Shown here: positions 1 to 11,835 of the stretch, piece by piece
How positions within the stretch are numbered: position 1 is the first letter of the stretch
Layout of the letters: the number at the start of each line of letters is the position of its first letter
Source: Artemia franciscana
Taxonomy: Eukaryota > Arthropoda > Branchiopoda > Anostraca > Artemiidae
Assembly (NCBI RefSeq): GCF_032884065.1
Contig: NC_088868.1
Location: 2,413,043-2,477,042, forward strand
Length of the DNA stretch: 64,000 nt
Direction: 5' to 3'
Made by a program: the position numbers and the translations under genes
Notes under the pieces: generated by a model
Told to the model about the DNA's origin: nothing
The model's input: the letters and a program-made list of their open reading frames with translations, nothing else
Database searches by the model: none

Positions 1-74
1 TTGGAGTCCCGATTAGAAAAAATCTCCGATCGACACGGGTCTTGCCTAAAGATTTTTTTTTTTGCGAATAAAAC

Positions 75-345
75 TAGGAAGGCATATGGCCTGTAGGTAG
101 CGCTGAAGTTCAAGTTTAACCGTCGCATCCTTGCTACTTTATATAATGCTTTTGTAGTTACTCATTTGCTTGCGCTTGTCCCATTTTGGCCTCTTTTCTC
201 GCAGACAGATGTCAGTAACATAAAGAAGTGTTTTTACAAATATGCAAAATATATGCTTGGATTGCGTCTATGGACCAGTAATGTAACTATGTCAATAAGT
301 TACGGAGTAGCTAGTCCAGAGCGTACAGTATAAAAGCGAAATGAG
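75..345 (+). pseudogene. LINE ORF2 C-terminal fragment
   Basis: Conceptual translation, with breaks, gives KFKFNRRILATLYNAFVVTH, then LALVPFWPLFSQTDVS and YAKYMLGLRLWTSN. This is the post-reverse-transcriptase region typical of animal LINE ORF2 proteins. There is no intact frame, and the sequence at each end is unrelated. It is a relic left of the Asx exon at 2.7 kb. Confidence 0.55.
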
Positions 346-489
346 CGTTATACAACACGTCCGGGCAGTAATAGCACTTTGCTAAGTGTTTTCCGATAGT
401 TTTTTCATGTTATAAGTGCTGAGTTTGATTTCGTTTATAGATGTTTGTTAGTTTTTTTTTCTTTTCTTTTGTTTTTTCTCGTATTACTC

Positions 490-1330
490 CGTCAGTTTTG
501 TATTTTTTTGCAATATGACGGGAAATAAACATATACATACATACATACTACGGCACAAAGCCACCTGAAGCCAACCCAGCTGAGCACACTCCTCATCCAT
601 TCCAATCTTTTCGAAGCTCCGTTCAATACACCTTTCCAAGAAGTCACAATTTCCCTTAAAATCTCTCTTATGGCCATTTATCGCCCCGTTCAGAGATGAT
701 TTAATTTATATTTGGCCCTAGATGGTTGGCCGAAAAGGACGATCTTTGGAAATCTGTCATCCTTCATCCGCAAAACGTTTCCTAGGCATCTCACTGTTAC
801 TCTCATTATTGACCTAGATGGTGGGATAGGACCACATTCTTCCTACAGCTTACTGCTTGAAATACGGTCAGTCAGAAGGGTACACATAAGAATCCACAGA
901 TAATTTCTCTGGAAAACAACTAACAAATCCTCCTCCTTCTTTAGAAGCGCCCATGCTTCAAAACCATATTTGACCACTGTCACCACTGTACCACAGTTTG
1001 AAATACGGTCAGTCAGCCGGGTACCCAGAACAATCCGAGGGCAATTTCTCTGGAAAACATCTAGCAAATATTCATCCATTTTTCGGAGCACCCATGTTTC
1101 AGAGCCATATTTAATTACTGTCATTACTGTACCTTTTAATGTTCTAATCTTAGTTAGCAGACTTATCTTCATATTCTTCCAAACATTTTTCAAATGTGAA
1201 GAAACACCCTGGGCCTTGGCTACTCTACTTTTCACATCTTCGCTGCACCCACCATCTCCACTACCAATACTATTCAGGTAAATGAAGCTATCTCTTTGGT
1301 CAATCTTATCGTTACCATAAATCAAGTCTT
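490..1330 (-). pseudogene. LINE ORF2 C-terminal relic with an internal duplication
   Basis: Read on the minus strand from 1325 downward: a segment DGGCSEDVKSRVAKAQGV, then KISLLTKIRTLKGTVM, RNCPRIVLGTRLTDRIS, then, after a stop, IMRVTVRCLGNVLRMKDDRF and GQPSRAKY, and finally a frame ending SWVGFRWLCAVVC. This is the C-terminal region of a LINE ORF2 with the usual W/CLG(H/N)V-type motif. The stretch KYG..(T/A)WVLRK..DRIS occurs twice in tandem. The second copy starts at VTVVKYGFEAWALLKKEEDL. In-frame stops show that it is dead. It is the same family as the relic at 34.6 kb. Confidence 0.75.
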
Positions 1331-1339
1331 CATTTTCAT

Positions 1340-1876
1340 TTAATCCCAGTCAAGGCTGTATCCACGGGGGCTTCACTGGGTTTGAGCCTCTCCCCAAATT
1401 TTTTTTCCGATTCATAAAACGTAACAAAATGCACATAAACAAATTGTTGGTACGTTTTTGATTAGTGTTTACCCCCCCCCCCCACCCTTCCCCTGGACAA
1501 TCCGTTATGCGTGGGCCACTATACGTATAACAAATCGTATCACAGAGAACAAATGATTTATCAGGGGTTTATAACCTTCCCTCAGCCCCTTAGCAAGTGA
1601 AGACTGAAAAATACACATGAAACAATCAGATCACTAACTATCTTCATCCATTTTATAACTACTTTCCACCCAATCAGCAGATATGGCATACGGGTTGTGC
1701 GGGAATACATTGTCGCAATCAAATTACCAGGGAAAGCTGATACGCCTCATAAACGATAAACGATTTTATTATCAAATGCCTTACACCTTCATGCCTATCG
1801 GCGGCAGTTCTTATCGTAATAAATTATAAGGCAATTAACATACATAAATCACAGCCATAGCCATCGTCATATAAAT
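1340..1876. other. unassigned spacer
   Basis: It contains a 15-base C run near 1471 and AT-rich sequence. I see no gene, RNA or repeat that I recognise. Confidence 0.4.
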
Positions 1877-2560
1877 TTGTGCTTTGATTCGAAATATAAC
1901 AGAGTCAAACCAAAACCTAAGACATTGAAATATCCAACTATCTGTAGAAAAAAAATCAATCAGTTCAAATATCTGGAATATCCAATTGACATATTCAGTA
2001 GTTATAGTAAAGAAATTTTGAGCAGAGCACCCACAACATCAGCAGTCTTTGCGCAACTGAGGAAGAGCCTAATTAGGCTAACAAATGTCTCCTTTAAGAC
2101 AAAATTCACATTCGCAAAGCAACACTCCACTCTGTACAACTACACGGTTGCTGGAAGTGACTTATGAAAGCAGCAGATGCCCATATCCTAAACGGGATCT
2201 ATCACTCCCGCCTTAGACAAATTCTCAGAGTCTTACTCATGAATAAATTCAGAAACATCAATATTAAAATACATTGCCATCAAAATTATTCAGTAGTCAA
2301 AAACACCGCCTAAATCGGTTTGATCATGTTTTACGGAGGTCTAATAGCACTCTAAGAAACAGAAATGCACTACAAACCCCTGATTTACTTGAAGAAGAAG
2401 CCAGAGGGCAAGTAAAGACCTGGATCAATAGAATCATGACAGACCTAGAGCCAACCAGAGGCTTCTTACGCCACAGGCAAAGATGAAATTAACAATGGCT
2501 AGAGATCACTACACCCCACACTCAAGACAGAGCAGCACGACAGTAAGCTATCTGTTTGAT
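1877..2560 (+). pseudogene. LINE ORF2 C-terminal relic
   Basis: Two frames in succession. The first (1877-2167) carries KINQFKYLEYPIDIFSS, FAQLRKSLIRLTNVS and a broken SxxLYxYExW-like region. The second (2274-2486) carries KHRLNRFDHVLRRSNSTLR and GQVKTWINRIMTDLEPTRGF. Together they are the connection and tail of a LINE ORF2 (FGHVLRR and WI..I..DL motifs). Frameshifts and stops separate the parts. It sits just upstream, in plus-strand terms, of the Asx exon at 2691. Confidence 0.65.
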
Positions 2561-2690
2561 CACAGTACCATGGAGAGCTGTATCCTGAGACAAGTAAATA
2601 AATATCATTCATATAAACAATCAGTGTTTATAAAACAACTCGGTTGCTTGAGGAACTCCGGATATTCAAGTTCATTCTATATGCACTTAC

Positions 2691-2893
2691 TTGCTTGGTA
2701 GCCAAAGGCCCTGGCTTTGGTAGAAGGGGAACACTGCTTCTTGGTTTGGGCGAGTTAAGTCGCAGTTCGCTTGTTGCAATTTGTATTGAACCTTGAACCA
2801 CAGGTATAACTGACGAATTGACAGTTGTTGTAGTAGTCAATACCTGAGGATGACACGTTGGCACATTTCCAACTTGCAATATTGCCATTTGAC
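2691..2893 (-). CDS. Asx: Asx/ASXL homologue, downstream exon
   Basis: A 203-nt candidate exon. Acceptor tatattgaagcag before 2893, preceded by a T-rich tract; donor AAGCAA/gtaagtgc at 2690. Joined to the donor at 17653 it reads GQMAILQVGNVPTCHPQ and continues Thr/Val/Ser-rich, ending PKPGPLATKQ, with no stop and phase 0 at the end. The two boundary phases fit the Asx model and the strand matches. The peptide itself has no motif I recognise, so membership in Asx rests on phase, strand and splice sites. The remaining exons, including the PHD zinc finger expected at the C-terminus, would lie left of the window edge. Confidence 0.68.
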
Positions 2894-3187
2894 CTGCTTC
2901 AATATAAACAAAAGGTGAAAAAACAACAACAGTTATTTGTTAGATATTGTTAAAACCATAATAACAAAGAAGCGAAAGCAAATGCTCCTTCAAGGTCAAG
3001 AATGGTAAGATAAATAAATTTAGTGTCAAGAATTTCATTCAACAGCATTTACAAGGTACTTTACAGCTAAAAACGAGCAACAATTATAGTCCAATTAGGG
3101 CGTATAGATATAAGCTATACTTCCTCCTTTTCTTTGTTTACTTGTTAAAGTTTTTTTTTTCTTTTAAGATAACGACTGAAAACCGTG

Positions 3188-5352
3188 AAAACAAGAGCTA
3201 AGAGCTCATAATCCACTTGTGACGAGGTCAGAAGAGCCAAGAGCTCCTATGGCATGAGCTCAAGCGGAATTCTAAGAATCAATAGATTGCTTTAAAAGGA
3301 AAATCAGAGGCTTAATGTCGGTCGGGATTCAAAATAAGAGCCTTGAGACACGCGGTCCTTCTAAATATCAAAATTCATCAAGATCTGATCACTCACTAGT
3401 AAGTTAAAAATACCTAACTTTTTTAATTTTTTCTCTCCCTTCAGCCCCCCCCCCCCCCAAGGCCGGATCGAGGAAAACGACTTTATCAAGTCAATTTGTG
3501 CAGGTCCCTGACACGCCTACAAATTTTCATTGTCCTAGCACGTCCAGAAGCACCAAACTCGCCAAAGCACTGGACCTCCTCCCCTAACTCCCTCAAAGAG
3601 AGCGGATCAAGTCCGGTTACGTCAATCACTTATCTACAACATTTGATTACTCTACTCACCAAGTTTCGTCCCGATCCAAAGCGCTTTCCAAGCTTTCTGG
3701 TTTCCCCATCCAACTCCCCCATTGTCACCAGATCTGGTCGGGATTTAAAATAAGAGCTCTGAGACATGATTTCCTTCTAAATACCAAATTTCGTTTAGAT
3801 CCGGTGACCCGTTCTTAAGTTAAAAGTACCCCATTTTTCTAATTTTTCCGAATTAACACCCCCGTCCCCCAAAGAGAGCGGTTTCATTCCAGTTATGTCA
3901 ATCACATATCTAGAACGTGTGGTTCTTCTTCCCGACAATTTTCATCCCGATCTCACCACTCTAAGCGTTTTCCAAGATTTCCCGTTCCCCCCACCAACTC
4001 CCCTAATATCACCGGATACGGTCGGGATTTAAAATAAGACCCCTGAGAAACGATGTCCTTCTAAATATCAAATTTCATTAAAATCCGATCACCTCATTTT
4101 TTCAATTTTTCCTCTCCCTCTTGCCCCCCCCCCAGATGGTCAAATCGGGGAAATGACTGTTATCAAAGTTAATTTGTACACCACTCTAAGCGTTTTCCAA
4201 GATTTCTGGTTCCCCCCACCAACTCCCCTAATATCACCGGATACGGTCAGGATTTAAAATAAGACCCCTGAGACACGATGTCCTTCTAAATATCAAATTT
4301 CATTAAAATCCGATCACCTCATTTTTTCAATTTTTCCTCTCCCTCTTGCCCCCCCCCCCCCCAGATGGTCGAATCGGGGAAATGACTGTTATCAAAGTTA
4401 ATTTGTACAGGTCCCTGATACGCCTACCAATTTTCATCGTCCTGACACGTCCAGAAGCAACGAACTCGCCAAAGCAGTGGAAATCCCCCAACTCCCCCAA
4501 AGAGAGCAGATCCGTTCCAATTATGTCAATCACGTATTTAGAACTTGTGCTTATTCTTCCATCAAGTTTCATTCCGATCTCTCCACTCTAAGCGTTTTCC
4601 AAGATTTCCGGTTTCCAAGATTTCTTTTTTCCCCCTCCAGCTCTCTATGAACCCGGATCCGATTCGAATTTAAAATTGAGCATCTGAGAAATAAGATCTT
4701 CAAGTTTCATTAACATCCGATAACCTCAAACCAACTCCCCCCAACGTCACTGGATCTGGTCCGGATTTAAAATAAGAGATCTGAATTACGAGATCCTTCT
4801 AAATATGAAATTTGATTAAGATCCGATCACTCCTTCGTAAATTAAAAATACCTGTTTTTTCTAATTTTTCAGAATCGACCCTTCCCCCAACTCCCCCAAA
4901 AAGAGCGGATTCTTTCCGGTTATTCCAATTAAGTATCTAGGATTTGTGCTCATTTTTCCCACCAAGTTTCATCCCGATCCCTCCACTCTAAGAGTTTTCC
5001 AAGATTTTAGGTTTCCCCTCCAACTCCCTCCAATGTCACCGGATCCAGTCGGAATTTAAAATAAGAGCTCTGAGACACAATACTCTTCTAAATATCAAAT
5101 TTCATTGATCCGATTACCTGTTCGTAAGTTAAAAATACCTCATCTTTTCTAATTTTTCCGAATAAACCGTCCTAAGATTGGTGAATCGGGAAAACGACTA
5201 TTTCTAATTTAATGTGGTCTGGTCCCTGATACGCCTGCCAAATTTCACCGTCCTAGCCTATCTGGAAGTGCCTAAACTAGAAAAACCGGGACAGACAGAT
5301 AGACTTTGTGATGGCTATGTCACTTGGTAAATACCAAGTGCCATAAAAAAAA
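3188..5352 (+). repeat. family A dispersed element, copy 1
   Basis: Starts with the short-repeat head caagagctaagagctcata and ends with a tail of cagacagata, tcacttggtaaataccaagt and gccataaaaa. The middle is made of diverged subunits anchored on gtcgggatttaaaataaga, ccttctaaatatcaaatttc and cactctaagcgttttccaag, about seven in this copy. C-rich runs separate the subunits. There is no coding capacity. It lies in the 14.8-kb Asx intron, antisense to the gene in this notation. Confidence 0.85.
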
Positions 5353-5835
5353 AACAAGCCAACGACCAGTAAATACAAACAAAAGGCAACAAATACGATG
5401 GATATTTTCTCTGTATAAAATTATGTGTCTCAAGCGCTAAAACTAGAAATAATCTACGACGGAACCAATCAAAAGAGAAAAGACGAAATTCAAAATAAAC
5501 TATAAAATTAATCTATTAAATCTAAAAAATAACCTAAAATTAAAAAACAATATATACATACAATTACTACTCCATGCCCCAAAAGAGCATAAAAATAAAT
5601 AAATGGAGTAACTCTCATGAACCTACAAAAGTAACTGGATAAAAATAGCAAGAAAATGAAATTGACACGAAATTAATTATTTTGTAGGGGACTAATCCTT
5701 TGATTAGCCTCCAAAGCTGCTATCCTTTTTTGTCTTACATTTACTTTAATCCCGGATTATGTTGCAATATCTTAATTTAATTATTACCTATGGGGTCGTT
5801 TTTTTAGAATAATTTAATAGATTGAATCGATTTTG
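5353..5835. other. unassigned intron spacer
   Basis: AT-rich. A short piece near 5615 (ctctcatgaacctacaaaag) resembles the loop of the (AT)n-bearing repeat at 21-22 kb. Nothing else is recognised. Confidence 0.4.
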
Positions 5836-5840
5836 TCTCT

Positions 5841-6312
5841 GTTTATTGAAAGATAAGCAAAAATGTATATTTTTTTGTGGCTGTGTTAAGCCTCTATCAA
5901 TAGAGATGGCAGTAACCTCCTTAAACTGTGCGTAATGGTCAAGTTAGTGAAAAAGCCCTCTTCCAAAACTAAATGAAAGTTTCAAGAGGCTTTCTAAGCT
6001 TGGGAGCTTTATAAATCGAATTGCAGTGCTCAATAAAGCATTCCACCAACTCTTGTTGGATTCGGCTAAAGTAGGATTTCGAATAGAACGAGGAATGTTG
6101 TAAACATCACTCTCTAAATAGTTTATTGAAAGATAAGCAAAAATTTCCTTTTTATTTTTATGGCTTCTGTAGCCCATTGTGTTAAGCCTCTATCAATAAA
6201 GATGCCTGTAACCTCCTCAAACTGAGCGTAATAGTCAAGTTAGTGAAAAAGCGCTCTTCCAAAACTTAAAACGAAAGTTTCAAGAGGCTTTCTAAGCTTG
6301 GGAGCATTATAT
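5841..6312 (+). repeat. direct duplication of a ~190-bp segment
   Basis: The segment starting gtttattgaaagataagc (5841) recurs at 6121. The segment ending caagaggctttctaagcttg (about 5983-6002) recurs at 6281-6300. Inside both are taagcctctatcaata and tagtgaaaaagc. The offset grows from 280 to 298 bp because of an indel. I recognise no product. Confidence 0.75.
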
Positions 6313-6369
6313 ATTGGGAGCATAATTTTTTATATTCGGAATTAAGACATTTTAAGATTCTTTTAATCT

Positions 6370-6740
6370 ACATTTGGTCGTCTGAAAGCGGTATTGCCAA
6401 GTCTACTGTTCCAAAAAACCCGAAAAAGACGAGTTTTAAATTTTTTTACATTTGCATCTAAGGATCGGCAATAGCTAACCGCGTTCAGCAAGACAATTTT
6501 TGGCAAAACGAATTGCCAACAAAAAAATTTTTGGCTGTATGTGATTCTGCAACTCGGCTTCAATGAATATGCAATTCGGCAAACTACAGTTCGACAAAGT
6601 CGGCAAATTGCAAAATACAGGCAGATGTCTTACAGCAAAGCCAATTTGACCATTCAAAGAGAATTTTTTACACAAGATAACGTCTGTAAATCAGTTTTGA
6701 CAAAAATTGTTTTTCGGCTAAAACGCTTTCAAGCGAAGAT
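6370..6740. other. unassigned segment rich in cggcaa/ttgccg
   Basis: The hexamer-like words tcggcaa, ttggcaaaa, gaattgcc and their complements recur at about 6471, 6497, 6577 and 6599, on both strands. Small open frames here overlap on both strands and do not look coding. Confidence 0.3.
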
Positions 6741-7262
6741 TTGACTCCTCTTTTCTTGCCATTCCTTACGTTGCATTGTTTGAAAAGAAAATAATATTAT
6801 TTTTGTCATTAAAATGATAAATAACAACGTTGTACAACAAAACTAAAGCATCTTTTCATCCTTAAAGCAATATATTTCGTTCTATAAAGTGCTTTTCATT
6901 TCATTTTTTTGGGCCACCCCAAACATGCTAATATGCGTCGGGACCTATTTGGATAATAAGAGATGTTTAGTTTTGTTTTGTTAGTATTGTATAGATTTCG
7001 ATGTTGTCTTTTTTTGTGACATATTTGTTCAATAAAAAAAAAACAAATTTTCTTGGTCTAATAAAACTCCGGTAAGTTCTGTATTTAGCATGCCTGTATT
7101 TAGTATAATGTAACAGTGAAAACTGGACCATGAGCATTCGAGCTCGAAGCGCACGGTGAGCAATGTCACTAATAAAATTAAAACGAACTAATAGAAGAGG
7201 GAGCGTGCAAAAAGAGGCTGAGGCAGACACAGCTCCCCTCCCCCCTTATTGTAGAAATACAG

Positions 7263-7503
7263 TTTCATTAGAAAATAGCAATTTTTTAATGTCGAAGCAC
7301 TTTGATAAAAAGGTTAAACTTAAAGGTTGTTTATAGATCTATCATCCATCCATCTCAGATCCATTCATCTAAAAATTGTCTAAGGGGCTGCCACCTCCTT
7401 CTACTTCCTGTTTTTTATGGTTAACCTTTAAGTTCCATTAGAAAATAGCAGTTTTAGAATATCGAAGCACTGCGATAAAAAGGCTAATCTTAAATGTTAA
7501 GCA
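7263..7503 (+). repeat. direct repeat pair with word ccattagaaaatagca
   Basis: ttagaaaatagcaatttttt (7267) with tcgaagcactttgataaaaa recurs at 7438 as ttagaaaatagcagtttt with tcgaagcactgcgataaaaa. The copies are about 70 bp long and 170 bp apart. The second abuts the head of family A copy 2. Confidence 0.65.
7381..7420 (+). repeat. inverted repeat arm flanking family A copy 2 (left)
   Basis: The segment reading aaggggctgccacctccttc then tacttcctgttttttatgg is, with few mismatches, the reverse complement of 10520-10560 on the far side of family A copy 2. Confidence 0.6.
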
Positions 7504-7504
7504 T

Positions 7505-10500
7505 AAACAAGAGCTAAGAGCTCATATAGCACTTGTGACGAGGCAAGAAGAGCTGAAAGCCAAGAGATCATATGGTATGAGCTCTAGCAAAATTCTATGA
7601 ATCAATAGATTGATTTAAAAGGAAAATAAGAGGCTTAATGCCGGTCAGGATTAAAATAAGAGCTCTGAGTCAAGATATCCTTCTAAATATCAAAATTCAT
7701 TAAGATCCGATCACCCACTTGTATGTTATAAATACCTAATTTTTTCTAATTTTTCCTCTCCCTTTAGCCCCCCAGATGGTCGAATCTTGGAAAACAACTT
7801 TATCAAGTCAATTTGTGCAGCTCCCTGACACGCCCACCAATTTTCATCGTCCTAGCACGTCCAGAAGCACCAAACTCGCCAAATCAATGAACCCCTCCCC
7901 CGTAAGAGAGCGAATCCAGTACGGTTCCGTCAATCACGTATCAAAGACATTTGCTTATTCTATCCACCAAGTTTCATCCCGATTCCTTCACTCCAAGTGT
8001 TTTCCAATATTTCCCCCTCCAGCTCGCCCCAATGACAAAAGATCTGGTTGGGATTTGAAATAAGAGCTCTGAGACATGAATTCCTTCTAAATATCAAATT
8101 TCGTTAAGATCCGATCACCTATTCGTAAAATAAAAATATCCTATTTTTCATGTTTTCCAAGAATTCCAGTTTCCCCCTCCAACTCCCCCCAATGTCAAAG
8201 GATCTGGTCAGAATTTAAAATTCGAGCTTTAATGCCCAAGACCCTTCTAAATATCAAATTTCAATAAGATCTGGTCACCCTTTCGTAAGTTAAAAATACC
8301 TCAATTTTCAAAATTACACCCCCCCCCCAAACTCCACCAAAGAGAGCGGATCCGGCCCGGTTATGTCAGTCACGTGTCTCAAACAGGTTCTTATTCTTCC
8401 CATCCAGTTTCATCCTGATCTCACCGCTTTAAGTATTTTCTAGGATTTCCGATTCCCCTCAACTGCCCCCCCCAATTACGCTGGATACGGTTGAGATTTA
8501 AAATAAGAGATCTGAGTCATGAAGTCCTTCTAAATATGAAGTTTTATGAAGATCCGATCACTTCTTCGTAAGTTAAAAATACTTCATTTTTTTCTAATTT
8601 TTCAGAATGAACTCCCGCCCCCCCCCCCAAATAGACCGAATCCGTTCCAATTATGTAAATCACGTATCTAAGACTTCTGCTTATTTTTCCCACTTAGTTT
8701 CATCCCGATCCCTCCAATCTAAGCGTTTTCCATGATTTTAGGTTCCCCCACCACAAACTCCCCCCAATGTCACCAGATCCGGTCGAGACTTAAAATAAGA
8801 GCTTTGAGACACGATATCCTTCTAAATATCAAATTTCATTGAGATCCGATCACCCGTTCGTAAATTAAAAATACCTAATTTTTTCTAATTTTTTAGAATT
8901 ACCCCCCCAAACTACCCCAAAGAGAGCGGATCCGTTCTGGTTATGCCAATCATGTATCTAGGACTTGTGCTTATTTTTCCCATCAAGTTTCATCCCGATC
9001 CCTCCACTCTAAGTGTTTTCCAAGTCTTAGGTTTCCCCCTCCCAACTCTCCCTCCAATGTCACCAGACCTGATCGGTATTTAAAATAACAGCTCTGAGAC
9101 ACGATATCCTTCCAAACATCAAATTTCATTAAGATCCGATCACCCGTTCGTAAGTTAAAATTACCTCATTTTTTCTAATTTTTCAGAATTACCCCCCCCC
9201 CCACTACCCCAAAGAGAGCGGATCCGTTCCGGTTATGTCAATCATGTATCTCGGACTTGTGATTATTTTTCCCGCCAAGTTTCATCCCGATCCCTCCACT
9301 CTAAATGTTTTCCAAGCTTTTAGGTTTCCCCCTCCCAACTCTCCCCTCCCAATGTCACCAGATCCGGTAGGGATTTAAAATACGAGCTCTGAGACACGAT
9401 ATCCCTTCTAAATATCAAATTTCGTTGAGATCCGATCACCCGTTCGTAAGTTAAAAACAACTCATTTTTTCTAATTTTTCGGAATTAACCCTCCCCCCCC
9501 CACTACCCCAAAGAGAGCGGATCCATTCCGGTTATGTCAATCATGTATATAGGACTTGTGCTTATTTTTCCCACCAAGTTTCATCCCGATTCCTTCACTC
9601 TAAGTGTCTTCCAAGATTTTAGGTTTCCCCTCCCAACCCCCCCAATGTCACCAGATCCGGTGGGGATTTAAAATAAGAGCTCTGAGACATGATATTCTTT
9701 TAACTATCAAATTTCATTGATATCCGATCACCCATTCGTAAGTTAAAAATACACCATTTTTTCTAATTTTTCGGAAATACCCCCCCCCCCTTCCCCCAAC
9801 TACCCCTAAGAGAGCGGATCCGTTCCAGTTATGTCAATCATGTATCTAGGACTTGTGCATATTTTTCCCACCAAGTTTCATCCCGATCCCTCCACTCTAG
9901 GTGTTTTCAAAGTTTTAGGTTTCCCCCTCCCAACTCCCCCCCATGTCATCAGATCCTGTCGGGATTTAAAATAAGAGCTCTGAGACACGATATCCTTCCA
10001 AACATCAAATTTCATTAAGATCCGATCATCCGTTCGTAAGTTAAAATTACCTCATTTTTTCTAATTTTTCAGAATTAGAAAACTACCCCAAAGAGAGCGG
10101 ATCCGTTCCGATTATGTCAATCATGTATCTAGGACTTGTGCTAATTTTTCCCACCAAGTTTCATCCCGATTCCTCCACTCTAAGTGTAATAATGACAGCC
10201 CCTTAAATAAATAACAGCTCTGAGACACGATATCCTTCCAAACATCAAATTTCATTAAGATCTGATCAACCGTTCGTAACTTCAAAATACTGCAATTTTT
10301 CTATTATTCCAAATTAACGGGCCCCCTACTCCTCCCCCCCAGATAGTCAAATCGGGAATACGACTATTTCTAATTTAATCTGGTCCGGTCCCTGATACGC
10401 CTGCCAAATTTCATCGTCCTAGCTTACCTGGAAGTGCCTAAAGTAGCAAAACCGGGACCGACAGACAGACCGACAGAATTTGCGATTGCTATATGTCACT

Positions 10501-10524
10501 TGGTTAATACCAAGTGCCATAAAA
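7505..10524 (+). repeat. family A dispersed element, copy 2 (expanded)
   Basis: Same head (7508) and same tail (ends ccataaaa at 10524) as copy 1, but about ten internal subunits. Between 8.78 and 9.96 kb the subunits fall into a regular higher-order repeat of 290-298 bp, judged by the anchors at 8782, 9072, 9367, 9660 and 9958. This shows tandem expansion after insertion or within one lineage. A stray fragment gacagccccttaaataaata interrupts it at about 10,195. Confidence 0.85.
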
Positions 10525-10650
10525 ACAGGAAGCAGAAGGAGGAGACAGCCCCTTAAATAATTTTTCAAATGGAAGTAAGGAGTGATGTTAAAACTTAAAA
10601 CAAAATATCCTGTTAATGAGCGAGACTGTCCCTGACCCTTTTAATCTTTT
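10520..10650 (+). repeat. inverted repeat arm (right) joined to a family B fragment
   Basis: ccataaaaacaggaagcaga and aggaggagacagccccttaa form the right arm matching 7381-7420. The next bases, aaatggaagtaaggagtgat and gttaaaacttaaaacaaaat, match the fold-back module of family B seen at 40-43 kb. Confidence 0.6.
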
Positions 10651-10984
10651 CTTTTACTAAATTTTTGCCTTTTTTTTGTTGTCCATATGCTCAGAAAAAA
10701 AGAACCATATAAGACAAGAGCAAGTATATAAAATATTTAACTACTTACATTATTTAAACGTTTTATTAATGTTTGACTAATCATGCCCTAGTTGTACCTT
10801 AGTTCTGCCCTGAGATGGATTGACGATAGATCTATAAACAAGTGAAATGACATCATTTTTATACAGCCCTGAAAGGGCTTATGCCAGCTTTGCCTCTCAC
10901 TCAGACTATTTGTCTTAGCTTTGTCGCCAATTAACCAGGACTTGATGGCAATTTGATTTTAATTCTTCAAGAAGTTATTTTCAA

Positions 10985-11562
10985 GTAGACATAAAACGAA
11001 CATGATTTAACGACCCTCGTGAATAATGAAATCTACTTATCAAGAGGCGTAAAGTACCCTGAATAGATGGGTAATAAAGGCTAAACTGTATTTTCTAGTA
11101 GGCATAAAACGAACTTGATTTAACGACCCTCGTGAATAATGAAATATACCATGACATAAAAAAAATTTCGTTGAAATAGTATCCAGGAGAGACTTATCAA
11201 GAGGCGTAAAGTACCCTGAATAGATGGGTAATGAAGGCTAAACTGTATTTTCTAGTAGGCATAAAACGAACTTGATTTAACGACCCTCGTGAATAATGAA
11301 ATATACCATGACATAAAAAAAATTTCGTTGAAATAGTATCCAGGAGAGACTTATCAAGAGGCGTAAAGTACCCTGAATAGATGGGTATTAAAGGCTAAAC
11401 TGTATTTTCTAGTAGGCGTAAAACAAACTTGATTTAACGACCCACGTGAATAATGGAATATACCATGACATAAAAAAAAATCGTTGAAATGGTATCCAGG
11501 AGATACTTATCAAGAGGCATAAAGTACCCTGAATAGATGGGTATTAAAGGCTAAACTGCAGA
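10985..11562 (+). repeat. 157-bp tandem repeat array
   Basis: Three near-identical units start with ttttctagtaggcataaaac at 11091, 11248 and 11405, a period of 157 bp. Each holds cttgatttaacgaccc, ataccatgacataaaaa and gaggcgtaaagtaccctgaa. A first unit from about 10985 lacks the ataccatgacat block. No coding potential; no relation to neighbours that I can see. Confidence 0.92.
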
Positions 11563-11644
11563 CTTTTCAGGTCTTGTCAAAATGCTGTGTTTACGCATAT
11601 TTTATTTATCGACAACCCATGTAGCACTACAGCGAAAAGACATA

Positions 11645-11835
11645 GCAAGAAAAAAAGAAAAGAAAAACGAAGGAGAAAAGAAGAAGAAGAAACAAAAGAA
11701 GCAAAAAGAAGAAAAAAATAAGAAGAAAAAATAAGAAAACAAAGAAGAAGCAAAGAAGGAAGAAGATAAAGAAGAAGATAGAAGAAGCAAAAAAGTAAGA
11801 AAAACAAAGGAGAAAGAAGGGAGAAAAAAAGAAAT
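11645..11835 (+). repeat. polypurine tract (A/G almost only)
   Basis: About 190 bases of the plus strand are nearly all A and G, built from aagaag, aaagaa and gaagaa words, with a handful of pyrimidines. The long minus-strand open frames here are Phe/Leu/Ser homopolymers and not genes. Confidence 0.9.
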
